Counted from the first letter of the stretch, positions 24,884 through 35,455 are shown. The stretch is 64,000 nt of DNA from Thiotrichaceae bacterium (GCA_026991885.1 JALXAQ010000060.1:1-64000); one strand, 5' to 3'. Made by a program: numbers and translations. The notes: generated by a model from the sequence alone, not told the origin.

Positions 24884-27800
24884 ATGTTAAATAAACATCA
24901 TTTTGGCTTAATACCAATACTCTTACTATTCATTTTAATGTCGCCTTTGGCGCAAGCTGCTACTGACTGCGCGGCTGTTACTGAAATTCCATCGACTGAG
25001 TGTGAGGCGCTTGTCGCTCTTTATAATAGTACTGGTGGTGCTAATTGGGGGGATAACGACGGGTGGAATGAGACGAATACGCCTTGTAGTTGGTCTCGTG
25101 TGACATGTAGGGGGAGGGGGCATGTATCGTGGCTCTATCTGTATAACAACCAACTCACCGGCGAAATCCCAACTGAATTGGGCAATTTAACCAATTTAAC
25201 AAGCCTTCTTCTGGGTGGCAACCAACTCACCGGCAAAATCCCAAGAGAATTGGGAAATTTAAGCAAATTGGAGTCTCTCTCTCTGTGGAACAACAAATTC
25301 ACCGGCGAAATCCCAACCGAATTGGGCAATTTGACCAAATTGGACTCTCTCGATCTGTCTGACAACCAACTCTGTGGAGAAATCCCAGTTGAATTGAAAA
25401 ACCTGTCCTCGCTACCCTTATCTGATGACCTATGGGGAGCCAAATTAAAATTAGACAACAATCACCTAACCGCATCAGATGCCGAACTGCTCGCATGGCT
25501 TGATAGCCACTCCCCTGGTTGGGATACCACACAAACTCCTTGCCCTCAAGAATGCAAACTACAATTCTCATACGCTACCTATAGTATAAAAGAAGATGGT
25601 GGGCAAGCAACTCTCACAGTTACTCGTACTGGTAGTGGTAACGGTGCTGTGTCGGTAGAATATGCCACCAGCGACGATACCGCGACTGCTCCCAACGATT
25701 ACACTCAAACTACAGGTACTTTGAATTGGGCAGACGGCAGTCTCGCTGATAAGACTTTTACAATAGACATCATTGACGAGAACGAGCAGGAAAATGATGA
25801 AACTCTCATTGTTAGCTTGAATAATGCCACCGGCGGCGCTGAATTGGGCTCGCCAAATACTGCGGTGCTAACGATCAACAACCCAATCAACTGTGCAACA
25901 GTCACCGAGATTCCTTATGAAGAATGTGAAGTGCTTGTCGCTTTTTATAAAAGTACTGGTGGTGCTAATTGGAGGTATAACCACGGGTGGAATGTCACGA
26001 ATACGCCTTGTAGTTGGTATGGCGTTTCATGTAGCGAGGGACATGTATCGAAGATCGAGCTATCGGACTACTCTTATAACAATCAAGTCACTGGCTCAAT
26101 TCCAACTGAATTAGTCAATTTGACCAATTTGACTGTTCTCGATCTGTCTGACAACCAACTCACCGGCGAAATCCCAAGTGAATTGAGCAATTTAAGCAAT
26201 TTGACTTCTCTCAATCTATCTGACAACCAACTCACTGGCGAAATCCCAACTGATTTGAGCCATTTGAATTCTCTCAATCTGTCTAACAATCAACTCACCG
26301 GCGAAATCCCAACTGATTTGACCCATTTGAGTTCTCTCAATCTGTCTAACAACCAACTCACTGGCAAAATCCCAACTGATTTGACCCATTTGAGTTCTCT
26401 CGATCTGTCTAACAATCAACTCACTGGTTTAATCCCAAGAAAATTGGGCAATTTGACATCTCTCGATCTGTCTGACAACCAACTATGCGGAAAAATCCCA
26501 ACAAGTTTGAAAAACCTGATCGCAGATGAATATAATAGATTTATTAATGACCTTTATACTTATAATAATGAAATTAATCTTCATGTCAAATTAGATAACA
26601 ACCACCTAAACCAAGCTGACTTAGACATGATTTATCAGCTAGATCGGGGCATCATACTGGATATGATGACTGCATATACACAAACACCTTGCCCCATTAC
26701 AATATTGCATTTCTTGCCACTAACATACAGCGTTACCGAAAACGACGGACAAATAACTATCACCGCCACTCGTGTCGGCGTTAATGACGGAACTATATCA
26801 GCAAACTACGCCACTACTGATGACAGCAACGATTACATCCAAACCACAGGGACATTAACTTGGGCAGATGGCGACTCTGCTGACAAAACCTTCACAATAA
26901 CTATTATTGATGATGATCAATTTGAAATTCCTGAAACTTTCACAATTACTCTAATTGATCCGATTAGTGGGGAAAATTTAGACATTGCCACTGTAACCAT
27001 CAATGATGATGATCCGTTTGATTGTGCGATAGTCACAGAAATTCCAACCACGGAATGTGAAGCACTTGTCGCTTTTTATAATAATACTGATGGTGCCAAT
27101 TGGCGGCGTAACGAGGGTTGGGATGTCACCAATATGCCTTGTAGTTGGGATGGCGTTGAATGTCAGGAAGGGCATGTATCGCAGATCAATCTGTCTGACA
27201 ACCAACTCACCGGCGAAATTCCAACAAAATTGGGCAATCTGAGCAATTTAGAGACTATTAATCTGTCTTCTAACCAACTCACTGGCGAAATCCCAACTGA
27301 ATTGGGTAATTTGAACCATTTGCAGGAGATCAATCTGTCTGAAAATCAACTCACCAGTTCAATCCCAAGAGAATTGGGAAACCTAAACCAATTAGAAAAT
27401 ATATGGCTGAATAACAACCAACTCACTGGCGAAATCCCAAGTCAATTGGGCAATCTGAGTAATTTATCGACTCTCAATCTGTCTTACAACCAACTCACTG
27501 GCGAAATCCCAAGTCAATTGGGCAATCTAAGTAATTTATCGACTCTCAATCTGTCTTACAACCAACTCACTGGCGAAATCCCAAGTCAATTGGGCAATTT
27601 GACCAATTTGACGGGGCTTTTTCTGTCTAACAACCAACTCAGCGGCGAAATCCCAACGGAATTGGGCAATCTGAGCAATTTAAATAAGCTATGGTTGAAC
27701 AACAACCAACTCTGTGGCGAAATTCCAGTCGAGTTAAAAAACCTGTCTAAGATAAACTTATCCTACTTCTTTGATTCTTATAATTTAAATTTAAACACCA

Positions 27801-29119
27801 ACCACCTAACCACCACCGAGCCAGAACTTATTAAATGGCTTAACGAGCTTAATTCAAACTGGAAATACACACAAACCTCTTGCTCTACAGCAAGCGTGCG
27901 ATTCTCGTCAACAACATACAGTTTAGGCGGAAACAACGGACAAGTAAGCGTCACCGTCACCCGTGCCGGTAACGAAGCCATATCAGCAAACTACGAATAC
28001 AACCAAACCACAGGGACATTATATTGGGCAGAAGGTGACTTAGCTGACAAAACCATCACAATAACGATTACTGGCGACGGCAAATCTGAAGAGCCTGAAA
28101 CTTTCACTATTACTCTAACTGATCCGGTTAGTGGGGAAAACTTAGATAATGCCACAATCATCATTAATAATCTGTTTGACTGCACAAGGGTTACTGACAT
28201 ACCCACCACAGAGTGTCAAGCACTTATCGCTCTTTATGATAGTACTGGTGGTGCTAATTGGTATAAATGGTATGGTCCTTCGTCGTATACTGCTAGTCCA
28301 GATCGTCCGGCGGGGTGGATTGATACGTATATCCCTTTGGATAACCTTTGTCAATGGGAGGGCGTTAAATGCAGTGGAGGACATATAACAGCACTTGAAC
28401 TCGCATTCACCAACCTAGTCGGTTCCATTCCACCAGAATTAGGCAATTTGAGCCACCTAAAAACGCTACAGTTGGGCTCTACTTATGATGTTCCAGTCTC
28501 GGAAATACTCGAAAGTATTGAAGACTACTGTGGAGGTGACGTGTTTTGTCTTAAGATATCCGGGTGGATTTTTTATGGTCACATCCTCTCTACCGAGAAC
28601 CACCTCAGCGGCCCTATCCCACCAGAATTAGGCAAACTGAGCCAATTGGAGACTCTTCAACTAGGAGTAGGCCACCTCACTGGTCCTATCCCGCCAGAAT
28701 TAGGCAACCTGAGCCAATTGAAGACTCTTGGGCTGCACTACAACTCACTGTGCATACAAACAGATTGCTCTCCACAAATCACTCTGGAAAAAGATAGCTA
28801 TAATCCCGGAGAAATTTTTCAGGCGCGACTGACGGAGAAATTAACTTCGGGATATGACTTATATGCCGCTGTGGTGATGCCAGATGGAAACTTTTTCGCG
28901 CTGACTAAAGAAAATGAATTTGTAGCTGTCAATACGGTTGCCAAATGGTATGAACACAGAATAGCAGATATTCCAGTCATGTTGCTTGACTTGATCTTGC
29001 CCGATAACTTACCAAGCGGAGAATATTGCCTTTATGGTATATTGTCTCCTAAAAATAAACCCGTTTTGGAAAACGTTGATTTGTGGGTGTGGACGCGGCA
29101 GTGTTTATTTATTCATTAA
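24884..29119 (+). CDS. Giant secreted LRR/Calx-beta protein
   Basis: 1411 residues with the same signal peptide as the previous gene. Four capping units are visible (CAAVTEIPSTECEALVALYN, CATVTEIPYEECEVLVAFYK, CAIVTEIPTTECEALVAFYN, CTRVTDIPTTECQALIALYD), each followed by plant-type LRRs. Calx-beta domains lie after the first three. The second module has shortened 21-residue LRRs (LTGEIPTDLSHLNSLNLSNN), and the fourth has a large insert with extra cysteines. The last ~110 residues (ITLEKDSYNPGEIFQARLTE onward) form a domain shared with the remnant at 21335. It is probably a cell-surface or sheath adhesin. Its ligand is unknown. Confidence 0.88.
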   Translation: MLNKHHFGLIPILLLFILMSPLAQAATDCAAVTEIPSTECEALVALYNSTGGANWGDNDGWNETNTPCSWSRVTCRGRGHVSWLYLYNNQLTGEIPTELGNLTNLTSLLLGGNQLTGKIPRELGNLSKLESLSLWNNKFTGEIPTELGNLTKLDSLDLSDNQLCGEIPVELKNLSSLPLSDDLWGAKLKLDNNHLTASDAELLAWLDSHSPGWDTTQTPCPQECKLQFSYATYSIKEDGGQATLTVTRTGSGNGAVSVEYATSDDTATAPNDYTQTTGTLNWADGSLADKTFTIDIIDENEQENDETLIVSLNNATGGAELGSPNTAVLTINNPINCATVTEIPYEECEVLVAFYKSTGGANWRYNHGWNVTNTPCSWYGVSCSEGHVSKIELSDYSYNNQVTGSIPTELVNLTNLTVLDLSDNQLTGEIPSELSNLSNLTSLNLSDNQLTGEIPTDLSHLNSLNLSNNQLTGEIPTDLTHLSSLNLSNNQLTGKIPTDLTHLSSLDLSNNQLTGLIPRKLGNLTSLDLSDNQLCGKIPTSLKNLIADEYNRFINDLYTYNNEINLHVKLDNNHLNQADLDMIYQLDRGIILDMMTAYTQTPCPITILHFLPLTYSVTENDGQITITATRVGVNDGTISANYATTDDSNDYIQTTGTLTWADGDSADKTFTITIIDDDQFEIPETFTITLIDPISGENLDIATVTINDDDPFDCAIVTEIPTTECEALVAFYNNTDGANWRRNEGWDVTNMPCSWDGVECQEGHVSQINLSDNQLTGEIPTKLGNLSNLETINLSSNQLTGEIPTELGNLNHLQEINLSENQLTSSIPRELGNLNQLENIWLNNNQLTGEIPSQLGNLSNLSTLNLSYNQLTGEIPSQLGNLSNLSTLNLSYNQLTGEIPSQLGNLTNLTGLFLSNNQLSGEIPTELGNLSNLNKLWLNNNQLCGEIPVELKNLSKINLSYFFDSYNLNLNTNHLTTTEPELIKWLNELNSNWKYTQTSCSTASVRFSSTTYSLGGNNGQVSVTVTRAGNEAISANYEYNQTTGTLYWAEGDLADKTITITITGDGKSEEPETFTITLTDPVSGENLDNATIIINNLFDCTRVTDIPTTECQALIALYDSTGGANWYKWYGPSSYTASPDRPAGWIDTYIPLDNLCQWEGVKCSGGHITALELAFTNLVGSIPPELGNLSHLKTLQLGSTYDVPVSEILESIEDYCGGDVFCLKISGWIFYGHILSTENHLSGPIPPELGKLSQLETLQLGVGHLTGPIPPELGNLSQLKTLGLHYNSLCIQTDCSPQITLEKDSYNPGEIFQARLTEKLTSGYDLYAAVVMPDGNFFALTKENEFVAVNTVAKWYEHRIADIPVMLLDLILPDNLPSGEYCLYGILSPKNKPVLENVDLWVWTRQCLFIH
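27418..27610 (+). repeat. Recent tandem LRR duplication in the second LRR gene
   Basis: The 72-bp unit with CAAGTCAATTGGGCAATCTG and TATCGACTCTCAATCTGTCT occurs twice with a single visible base difference, and a third unit starts the same way. As in the first gene, expansion is recent and in frame. Confidence 0.8.
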
Positions 29120-29128
29120 ATTTTTGAC

Positions 29129-30622
29129 TCAAATAACCAACCCAAATACCATTGGTGCCAAAAATAGCATCGCCATATAAATTAGGCAAAGACTAATGAT
29201 ATTGAGCCATATACCGGCTATTATCATATCTTGGATTCGCATTTCTTCGTAAGAAAAAACAATCGCATTAGGTGGCGTAGCAACCGGCATCATAAAAGCC
29301 ATAGACGCAGAAAGTGCAGCCGGAATCGTCAACAGCATCGGATTGGTATCAAGCCCTACTGCGACGGCACCCAATATAGGCAAAAAGGTTGCTGTTGTGG
29401 CCGTATTTGAAGTGATTTCTGTTAAAAAGATAATAGCCGCAATAGTTGCCAGTATTATCATGCTTATCTCCACGCCTTGCATACTTGCTACCATATTGCC
29501 AATAGCGGCGGCTAGTCCAGAGCTTTTAAATGCCCCAGCTAATGCCAATCCGCCACCAAACAATATCAAAACCCCCCAAGAGATATTTTTAGCGGCATCC
29601 CATTCAACTGTAAAATGTCCCCGCTCAATGGAAACCGGCACCGCAAACAACAAAATGGCCGCTATGAGGGCAATCGAAGTATCCGTGATTTCCAGCCCCG
29701 TGATACTCACTATCCATTGACGAGTCATCCAGAATAGTGCCGTTGTGACAAATACAATTAAAACGATTCGCTCACCTTTCGACATTTCACCGAGTTGTTC
29801 CAATTCTTGCTCGATTAATGCCCCTGCCTCTCCAAGTTTTATTCCCTTAACCGGAAATATTACCTTACAAAGCATAAACCAAGCCACGGGCAACATAATA
29901 ATGACTAGAGGGACTCCCATTAACATCCATGTGCCAAAGTCAATGCTAATGTCGTAATGGTCCGACATAAAACTGGCTAACAAAATATTGGGTGGAGTCC
30001 CAATCAATGTACCAATGCCACCTATCGAAGCACTGTAGGCAATACCAAGCATTAACGCCACACCAAATTTTCGTGATTGTGCCGGCTCATTTATATGGTT
30101 ATTAACAAATTCAATTATTGAAATGCCAACAGCAAACATCATTATAGTAGTCGCTGTATTCGATATCCACATTGATAATAAGGCGGTCGCGAGCATAAAG
30201 CCACCAATAATACCTTCGGGGCTGGTTCCAACTGCCTTAACAATTCGTAACGCAATACGGCGGTGTAGTCCCCAACGTTGCATCGCGGCTGCAATCATAA
30301 AGCCACCTAAAAACAGAAAAATCAGCGGATGTCCATAACTTGCGGCAACCGTTTTTTGTGGCGCAATTGCTAAAAGTGGCATCATAGGAATGGGTAATAA
30401 CGCCGTTACTGCTATTGGTACAGCTTCTGTCATCCACCAAATGATCATCCAACAAGCGAATGCAACAAGTTTCCAAGCTTCCGGTGTGAAACCTTCTGGA
30501 ACAGACAACATGAGCAAAAACAACATCGCCATCGGACCAAGCACAAGGGCAATCAAACGTAATTTTGAAATAGAAGGCTCTTCAGCCTCAGAACTAAATG
30601 GTTTCTCTAATTGATTATTCAT
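29129..30622 (-). CDS. DASS-family sodium:anion symporter (SLC13-like)
   Basis: 497 residues and about eleven membrane spans. Two SNT motifs that bind sodium and the carboxylate substrate are visible in WISNTATTIMMFAVG and EITSNTATTATFLPILG, each after a helical hairpin. WWMTEAVPIAVTALLPIPMM is typical of the family start. Members import dicarboxylates, citrate or sulfate with sodium. The substrate cannot be fixed from sequence. It is convergent with the LRR gene (stop codons 9 bp apart) and divergent from lpxH, sharing a short AT-rich promoter region at 30623-30686. Confidence 0.93.
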   Translation of the reverse strand: MNNQLEKPFSSEAEEPSISKLRLIALVLGPMAMLFLLMLSVPEGFTPEAWKLVAFACWMIIWWMTEAVPIAVTALLPIPMMPLLAIAPQKTVAASYGHPLIFLFLGGFMIAAAMQRWGLHRRIALRIVKAVGTSPEGIIGGFMLATALLSMWISNTATTIMMFAVGISIIEFVNNHINEPAQSRKFGVALMLGIAYSASIGGIGTLIGTPPNILLASFMSDHYDISIDFGTWMLMGVPLVIIMLPVAWFMLCKVIFPVKGIKLGEAGALIEQELEQLGEMSKGERIVLIVFVTTALFWMTRQWIVSITGLEITDTSIALIAAILLFAVPVSIERGHFTVEWDAAKNISWGVLILFGGGLALAGAFKSSGLAAAIGNMVASMQGVEISMIILATIAAIIFLTEITSNTATTATFLPILGAVAVGLDTNPMLLTIPAALSASMAFMMPVATPPNAIVFSYEEMRIQDMIIAGIWLNIISLCLIYMAMLFLAPMVFGLVI

Positions 30623-30686
30623 AACGGCTCTTCAAATTTAAGATCAGAAAAAATTACTTTAAAATTTTACTTTTTTTAATTCAAAA

Positions 30687-31439
30687 ATGCCAGAAATCTT
30701 ATTTATTGCAGACTTACATCTTGATCCAAGACGCCCTATCCCCCTCACATACTTTAGGGAATTTTTAGCCAATCGTGCTCGACAAGCTGAGGCTTTATAT
30801 ATATTAGGCGATTTATTTGAAGTTTGGTTAGGCGATGATGAGGATGAGCCGACTTATCAAAATATTAAAACGGCTTTGTACGATTTAACATGTAGCGGAG
30901 TCCCAGTATTTATCATGCACGGCAATCGGGATTTTTTATTAGGCGCGGGTTTTGCGGATGCCACTGGTTGTCAATTGATTGATGATCCACTGCTCATTGA
31001 TTTATATGGCACAGCTACCTTATTAATGCACGGAGACACCCTATGTACGCGAGATGTTGATTATCAAGCCTTTCGTCAACAAGTGCGTCATCCCCACTGG
31101 CAAAAGCAATTTCTTGCACAACCCTTGGCGCAGCGGCGCATATTGGCTCAACAAGCGCGAACAGAAAGCCAAGCGAAAACGCAAGCGACTGCTGATGAAA
31201 TTATGGATGTGACACCCGAAGCGGTGATTTCGGTACTAGAAACGTATGGCGTTTATCACTTGATTCATGGACATACTCATCGTCCGGCGGTGCATGAGTT
31301 GACCGTTAATGGGCGGACAGCTTATCGTCGAGTGCTTGGGGATTGGCGTGATAAAAGTGCGATGATACTCAGTTGTACGCCAGTCAGTTACGAATTGGTT
31401 GATTTATTGGCGGCACAGAATGCAGGCGTTTTAAGGTAA
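30687..31439 (+). CDS. lpxH: UDP-2,3-diacylglucosamine diphosphatase
   Basis: 250 residues. Calcineurin-like metallophosphoesterase that makes lipid X in lipid A synthesis, at the inner face of the inner membrane. Metal motifs in order: FIADLHLD, LGDLFEVWLGDD, HGNRDFLLG, LMHGDTLCTRD and HGHTHRP. ATRESQ is represented by RTESQAKTQ. It stands alone here: a transporter is divergent on the left and a hairpin-repeat region follows. The gap 31440-31564 holds only a degenerate repeat and an A/T-rich leader. Confidence 0.95.
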   Translation: MPEILFIADLHLDPRRPIPLTYFREFLANRARQAEALYILGDLFEVWLGDDEDEPTYQNIKTALYDLTCSGVPVFIMHGNRDFLLGAGFADATGCQLIDDPLLIDLYGTATLLMHGDTLCTRDVDYQAFRQQVRHPHWQKQFLAQPLAQRRILAQQARTESQAKTQATADEIMDVTPEAVISVLETYGVYHLIHGHTHRPAVHELTVNGRTAYRRVLGDWRDKSAMILSCTPVSYELVDLLAAQNAGVLR

Positions 31440-31448
31440 AACGAGAAA

Positions 31449-31475
31449 GAGTCCAAACTTTAGTTTGGGCGTCCA
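31449..31475. repeat. GGAGTCC-family hairpin repeat, AACTTTAGTT variant
   Basis: GAGTCCAAACTTTAGTTTGG followed by a partial second copy (GCGTCCAAG). Same stem variant as at 7797. Confidence 0.55.
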
Positions 31476-31564
31476 AGTTCACTTTGTCCGCACGAAGACT
31501 TCACTTTATACCATATTTAATGTTTTAATTAATCTAATCTTGGGCACCTTTTGAGGAATTCACT

Positions 31565-33442
31565 ATGCACCGTTATCTCATTTCCTTTTTTAGTTTAATT
31601 TTTTTTAGTTTAATTTTAATTTCCGCCCATGCTGGACACTGGCAGCCGTCCAATTCCAAGGTTGCCAAACAACTACGTGTGTGCCAAAAACATTTTGATG
31701 CCAATCGCTTGACGACGGGCAAAGGCGGTACCGCCTTAGTGTGTTACGGAAAAGTCTTGAAAAAAGACCCCACTAATGCGGATGCTTTGAAGGGCCTAGA
31801 AAAAATTGAAGCTCGCTATAAGTTTTGGAAAAACAAAGCTTTGGATAAAGGGCAGCGAAAAAAAGCTAAGCGATATCAGGCGCGTTTAGACAAGGTGGCA
31901 GCGTTCAGGGTTAGCTTGCAAGCCTCTGTGCCTGCTCCTGACTCTGATGTACCCCCTACTTGCAAAGCGCATTTGAAAGCTTATCGCTTGACAACGGGCA
32001 GAAGCGGTAACGCTTTGGCGTGTTACGGAGAGGTGTTGAAAAAAGACCCCACTAATGCTCAAGCATTAGACGGCCTAGAAAAAATTGAGGCAGCTTATAA
32101 GTATTTGATAAAAAAAGCATTGGAGAGGGGGCGGCCAGTTAAGCAGTATCAGGCGAGTTTAGACAAAGTGGCAGCGTTCAAGGCAACCTTGCAAACGGTT
32201 GGCAAACACGCCTTGCTCATTGGTATCGAAAATTACCCTTATCCCGTCCCTCCCCTCAAAGGCGCGATCAATGATATAAAATTGATCCAAGGCGTATTGC
32301 GTAAACGCTTTGGTTTTAGTGATAAGGATTTTATTATCCTCTTAGATAAGAGGGCCACCCACACGGGCATTGAAAAGGCTTTCAAGACGCTGATTAAACG
32401 GGTTAAACCCGGCGATTTTGTCTATATCCATTATTCCGGTCATGGCTCTCAAACGACCGATTTAAACGGTGATGAGCCCAGCGGCAAAGATCAAACTTGG
32501 GTCTCTTACGGGGCTCGTCGCAATCGGCTGGCGTACAAAGATAACTATGACGTGTTAGATGATGAAATCAATGCTTGGTTGGCCGCGATTTATGCCAAAA
32601 CTGATCACATGATATTTGTCTCAGATTCTTGTCACTCTGCCACCGTTGCCCGAGGTGAGGTGCCCATCAGTCGCGGCTTAAAAAGAGATGCTCGCTATTA
32701 TCCCTTGGGCAAAATGACTTATACCCAACTTGATAAATACCATGGAATCCATGTTGGTGCGGCACGAAATGACGAATTGGCTGCCGAGACGATTGGAAAA
32801 GATGGCAAACACTATGGACTATTCACTTGGTATTGGGCCAAAGCTTTGCGACAGGCGCAAGTGGGGGAGACTTGGTCTGATATATTTAAACGGACTTATA
32901 CGCCAGTCGTCTATAAGCGCGGGCAAGCGCAAACTCCACAGATAGAAGGCGAGCACAACCGACAAGTTTTTGGCGGCAATTTTACTTCACAAGCACAGAC
33001 GATTTCTGTGACTCAAGTTAATGGAAAAATCGTAAAAATTCAAGCTGGACACGTTGCCGGCGTGACAGTCGGATCAGTCTATCGCTTATATCAACCCCAA
33101 CATCCTAATCCATTGCAAAGCTTTCAAATCACTGAAGTTAAAGCTTTTGAGAGTATCGGCAAAATCACCCAAGGGGGGTTGTTTAAGCGTGGAGATTTAG
33201 TGGTAGAAGAAAGCCATGCCTATCATTTTGATCCCATCAAAGTGTACCTTTCTGCCGATTATCCCAAGGATAAGGCATTATTACGAACTATACGAGCCGC
33301 CTTTCAGGACCCCAAAAAACCTCTCCCGGGCTACGTGCTCACCAATAATCCGTATAATACTGATCTATCTGCGTTTACACCTCTTGCGCCCCAAACGTGG
33401 CCTGCCCATCGCTTCGGATTATTTGCCGAAATCTTTTGCTAA
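31565..33442 (+). CDS. Secreted metacaspase-like protease, N-terminal part
   Basis: 625 codons up to an early TAA. The signal peptide ends SAHAG. Two ~90-residue copies follow (RLTTGKGGTALVCYGKVLKK and RLTTGRSGNALACYGEVLKK, each with DPTNA.AL.GLEKIEA), resembling TPR units. The caspase p20 core starts KHALLIGIENYPYPVPPLKG; its catalytic His is in YIHYSGHGSQ and the Cys in VSDSCHSATVARG. Metacaspases cut after Arg or Lys. The chain breaks after GLFAEIF; the DUF4384 end lies in the +1 frame, see next entry. Either the gene is damaged or the base call is wrong here. Confidence 0.85.
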   Translation: MHRYLISFFSLIFFSLILISAHAGHWQPSNSKVAKQLRVCQKHFDANRLTTGKGGTALVCYGKVLKKDPTNADALKGLEKIEARYKFWKNKALDKGQRKKAKRYQARLDKVAAFRVSLQASVPAPDSDVPPTCKAHLKAYRLTTGRSGNALACYGEVLKKDPTNAQALDGLEKIEAAYKYLIKKALERGRPVKQYQASLDKVAAFKATLQTVGKHALLIGIENYPYPVPPLKGAINDIKLIQGVLRKRFGFSDKDFIILLDKRATHTGIEKAFKTLIKRVKPGDFVYIHYSGHGSQTTDLNGDEPSGKDQTWVSYGARRNRLAYKDNYDVLDDEINAWLAAIYAKTDHMIFVSDSCHSATVARGEVPISRGLKRDARYYPLGKMTYTQLDKYHGIHVGAARNDELAAETIGKDGKHYGLFTWYWAKALRQAQVGETWSDIFKRTYTPVVYKRGQAQTPQIEGEHNRQVFGGNFTSQAQTISVTQVNGKIVKIQAGHVAGVTVGSVYRLYQPQHPNPLQSFQITEVKAFESIGKITQGGLFKRGDLVVEESHAYHFDPIKVYLSADYPKDKALLRTIRAAFQDPKKPLPGYVLTNNPYNTDLSAFTPLAPQTWPAHRFGLFAEIFC

Positions 33443-34160
33443 TCAACCACCTGAATTATGGGTACTCACAGCGGATCAACGCCTATTAGATAAAAAGCTG
33501 CAAATTAAATTTGATAACCCCAAAAAAGGCGTTGAGCTGCTACAAGACAATTTGAAAAAATTAGCCCGTATCCGTGAGCTTAAAGCACTCCAGAACAGTC
33601 GCGGCAATATTTTACCAGTGACGATACAAACCTATCTTTTGCGTCCAGTCAAATCATGTCCGAGATGGAGGAATTGTGTCTCTCTGTCATCGTTTAACTT
33701 GGGTTTGTATCGCAAAACGGGACCTTATGATTTACAGGAGATTGAAAAGCGCGAACTGAGAAAAGGCGATATTCTGACTTTCACATTGCACAATGACTCC
33801 GAGCAAGATTACTATTGTTACCTGATCGGAATCAGTTCTAACGGCGCCATCAACGCGATTTTTCCGCATCCAGATGAAGGGATGGAGTATGCCCTTGTTA
33901 AGGCTGACGAAAAGCGGGAACTGACTGAAGATGCCCTGTTGATGATGGAAGAAGCCGGAGAATCGATCAAGATTATCGTCAGCATTCGCCCGATTGATGT
34001 GTTGTTGTTTGAGCAAAAAGGGTTTAAAAGAGATCGCGGCGAGTTGAATCCTTTAGAACAGCTCTTGACGAATGTGACGCATGGAGATCGGGGGTTAACG
34101 CGGGTATCTGAACATGATGATGAATGGGCAGCAGGGCTGGTGACATTTAAGGTTAAATAA
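33432..34160 (+). pseudogene. C-terminal part of the metacaspase gene (DUF4384), +1 frame
   Basis: The reading resumes SFANQPPELWVLTADQRLLD and runs to VTFKVK at 34160. YDLQEIEKRELRKGDILTFT, LHNDSEQDYYCYLIGISSNG and IFPHPDEGMEY match the DUF4384 domain that often ends bacterial caspase-like proteins. It has no start of its own: the frame upstream is nonsense out of the 31565 gene. The join needs one base skipped near the TTTT at 33434-33437. If expressed as one chain the protein would be about 865 residues. Confidence 0.8.
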
Positions 34161-34164
34161 ATAA

Positions 34165-34323
34165 ATGAAAATAAAACATTTTTTGTCTTATGCCCTCATC
34201 TTGATTGTTACCTTGTTTTTACTGGAAGCGTTCCAAGGATTTTTCTCTTTTTTTTTGGGGAATAGGGTGCGTGGGACGCACCCTACTACAATAACCGTCA
34301 AATTAACATTGACAGAGTACTAG
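34165..34323 (+). pseudogene. Small hydrophobic protein cut by a MITE
   Basis: The ATG at 34165 opens MKIKHFLSYALILIVTLFLL then EAFQGFFSFFLGN, a membrane segment or signal. The frame then runs through the MITE (RVRGTHPTTITVKLTLTEY) and stops on the element's own TAG. So the real gene is lost beyond about codon 34. It starts 4 bp after the metacaspase stop, so it was probably the next gene of that operon. Confidence 0.5.
34265..34323. mobile_element. MITE right end (partial copy)
   Basis: AGGGTGCGTGGGACGCACCC hairpin followed by TTGACAGAGTA and CTAG. Only the right inverted end is present; the left end is missing or too degenerate to see. Confidence 0.6.
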
Positions 34324-34329
34324 GGAAGA

Positions 34330-34983
<654 letters not shown>

Positions 34984-35008
34984 TTATTCAGTCTCCTTTT
35001 TTTTCTAA

Positions 35009-35314
35009 CTAAGTTGAGCCATGAATCTTAGCATAATCGGTAATAAAATCCGGTAATTTCTTCGGTGACTTGATCAACAAACATTTTTCGCGGCTCGTTT
35101 GACCACTTTGTAAAATAATCTGCGACTTAGCAACTCCAAACACTTTAGCAAACAATTTGCACAGATCGGCATTAGCTTGTCCATCAACTGGGGCAGAGGT
35201 AATTTTCACTTTCAACCGATCCCCATGTACGCCAACAATGCCAGCACGACTCGCTCTGGGCTGCACACGCACAAAAAGTACCAAATCTTCAGCTTGCCAC
35301 CGATAAAATGTCAT
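35009..35314 (-). CDS. YggU/DUF167 family protein
   Basis: 101 residues from the ATG at 35314, chosen for the AGGAGA upstream; a longer frame to 35353 exists. VRVQPRASRAGIVGVHGDRL, KVKITSAPVDGQANADLCKL and SGQTSREKCLLI are the DUF167 signatures. The structure of YggU is known but its job is not; genes are often near proC or yggT, which are absent here. Confidence 0.85.
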   Translation of the reverse strand: MTFYRWQAEDLVLFVRVQPRASRAGIVGVHGDRLKVKITSAPVDGQANADLCKLFAKVFGVAKSQIILQSGQTSREKCLLIKSPKKLPDFITDYAKIHGST

Positions 35315-35455
35315 CACTTTTTTTCTCCTGATCAGTTTTTTCTGTTTTTTCAAGTCTATTGCAAAAACAGACTTTATGATTTAACTTATGACTTTAATAT
35401 ATAAATATATAAGCACTGATAACTGATAACTGATAAGGCATGGCATCTCAATAAC

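Noticed and set aside
22299-27610. Possible CRISPR array in the LRR region
   Set aside because: Repeats are contiguous 72-bp coding units in frame, without unique spacers and with plant-type LRR translation.
33432-33442. Programmed frameshift as the firm explanation for the split metacaspase
   Set aside because: The TTTT slip site lacks a stop or a rare codon in the next position, unlike the RF2 case, and no stimulatory structure is evident. Kept only as one of three possibilities.
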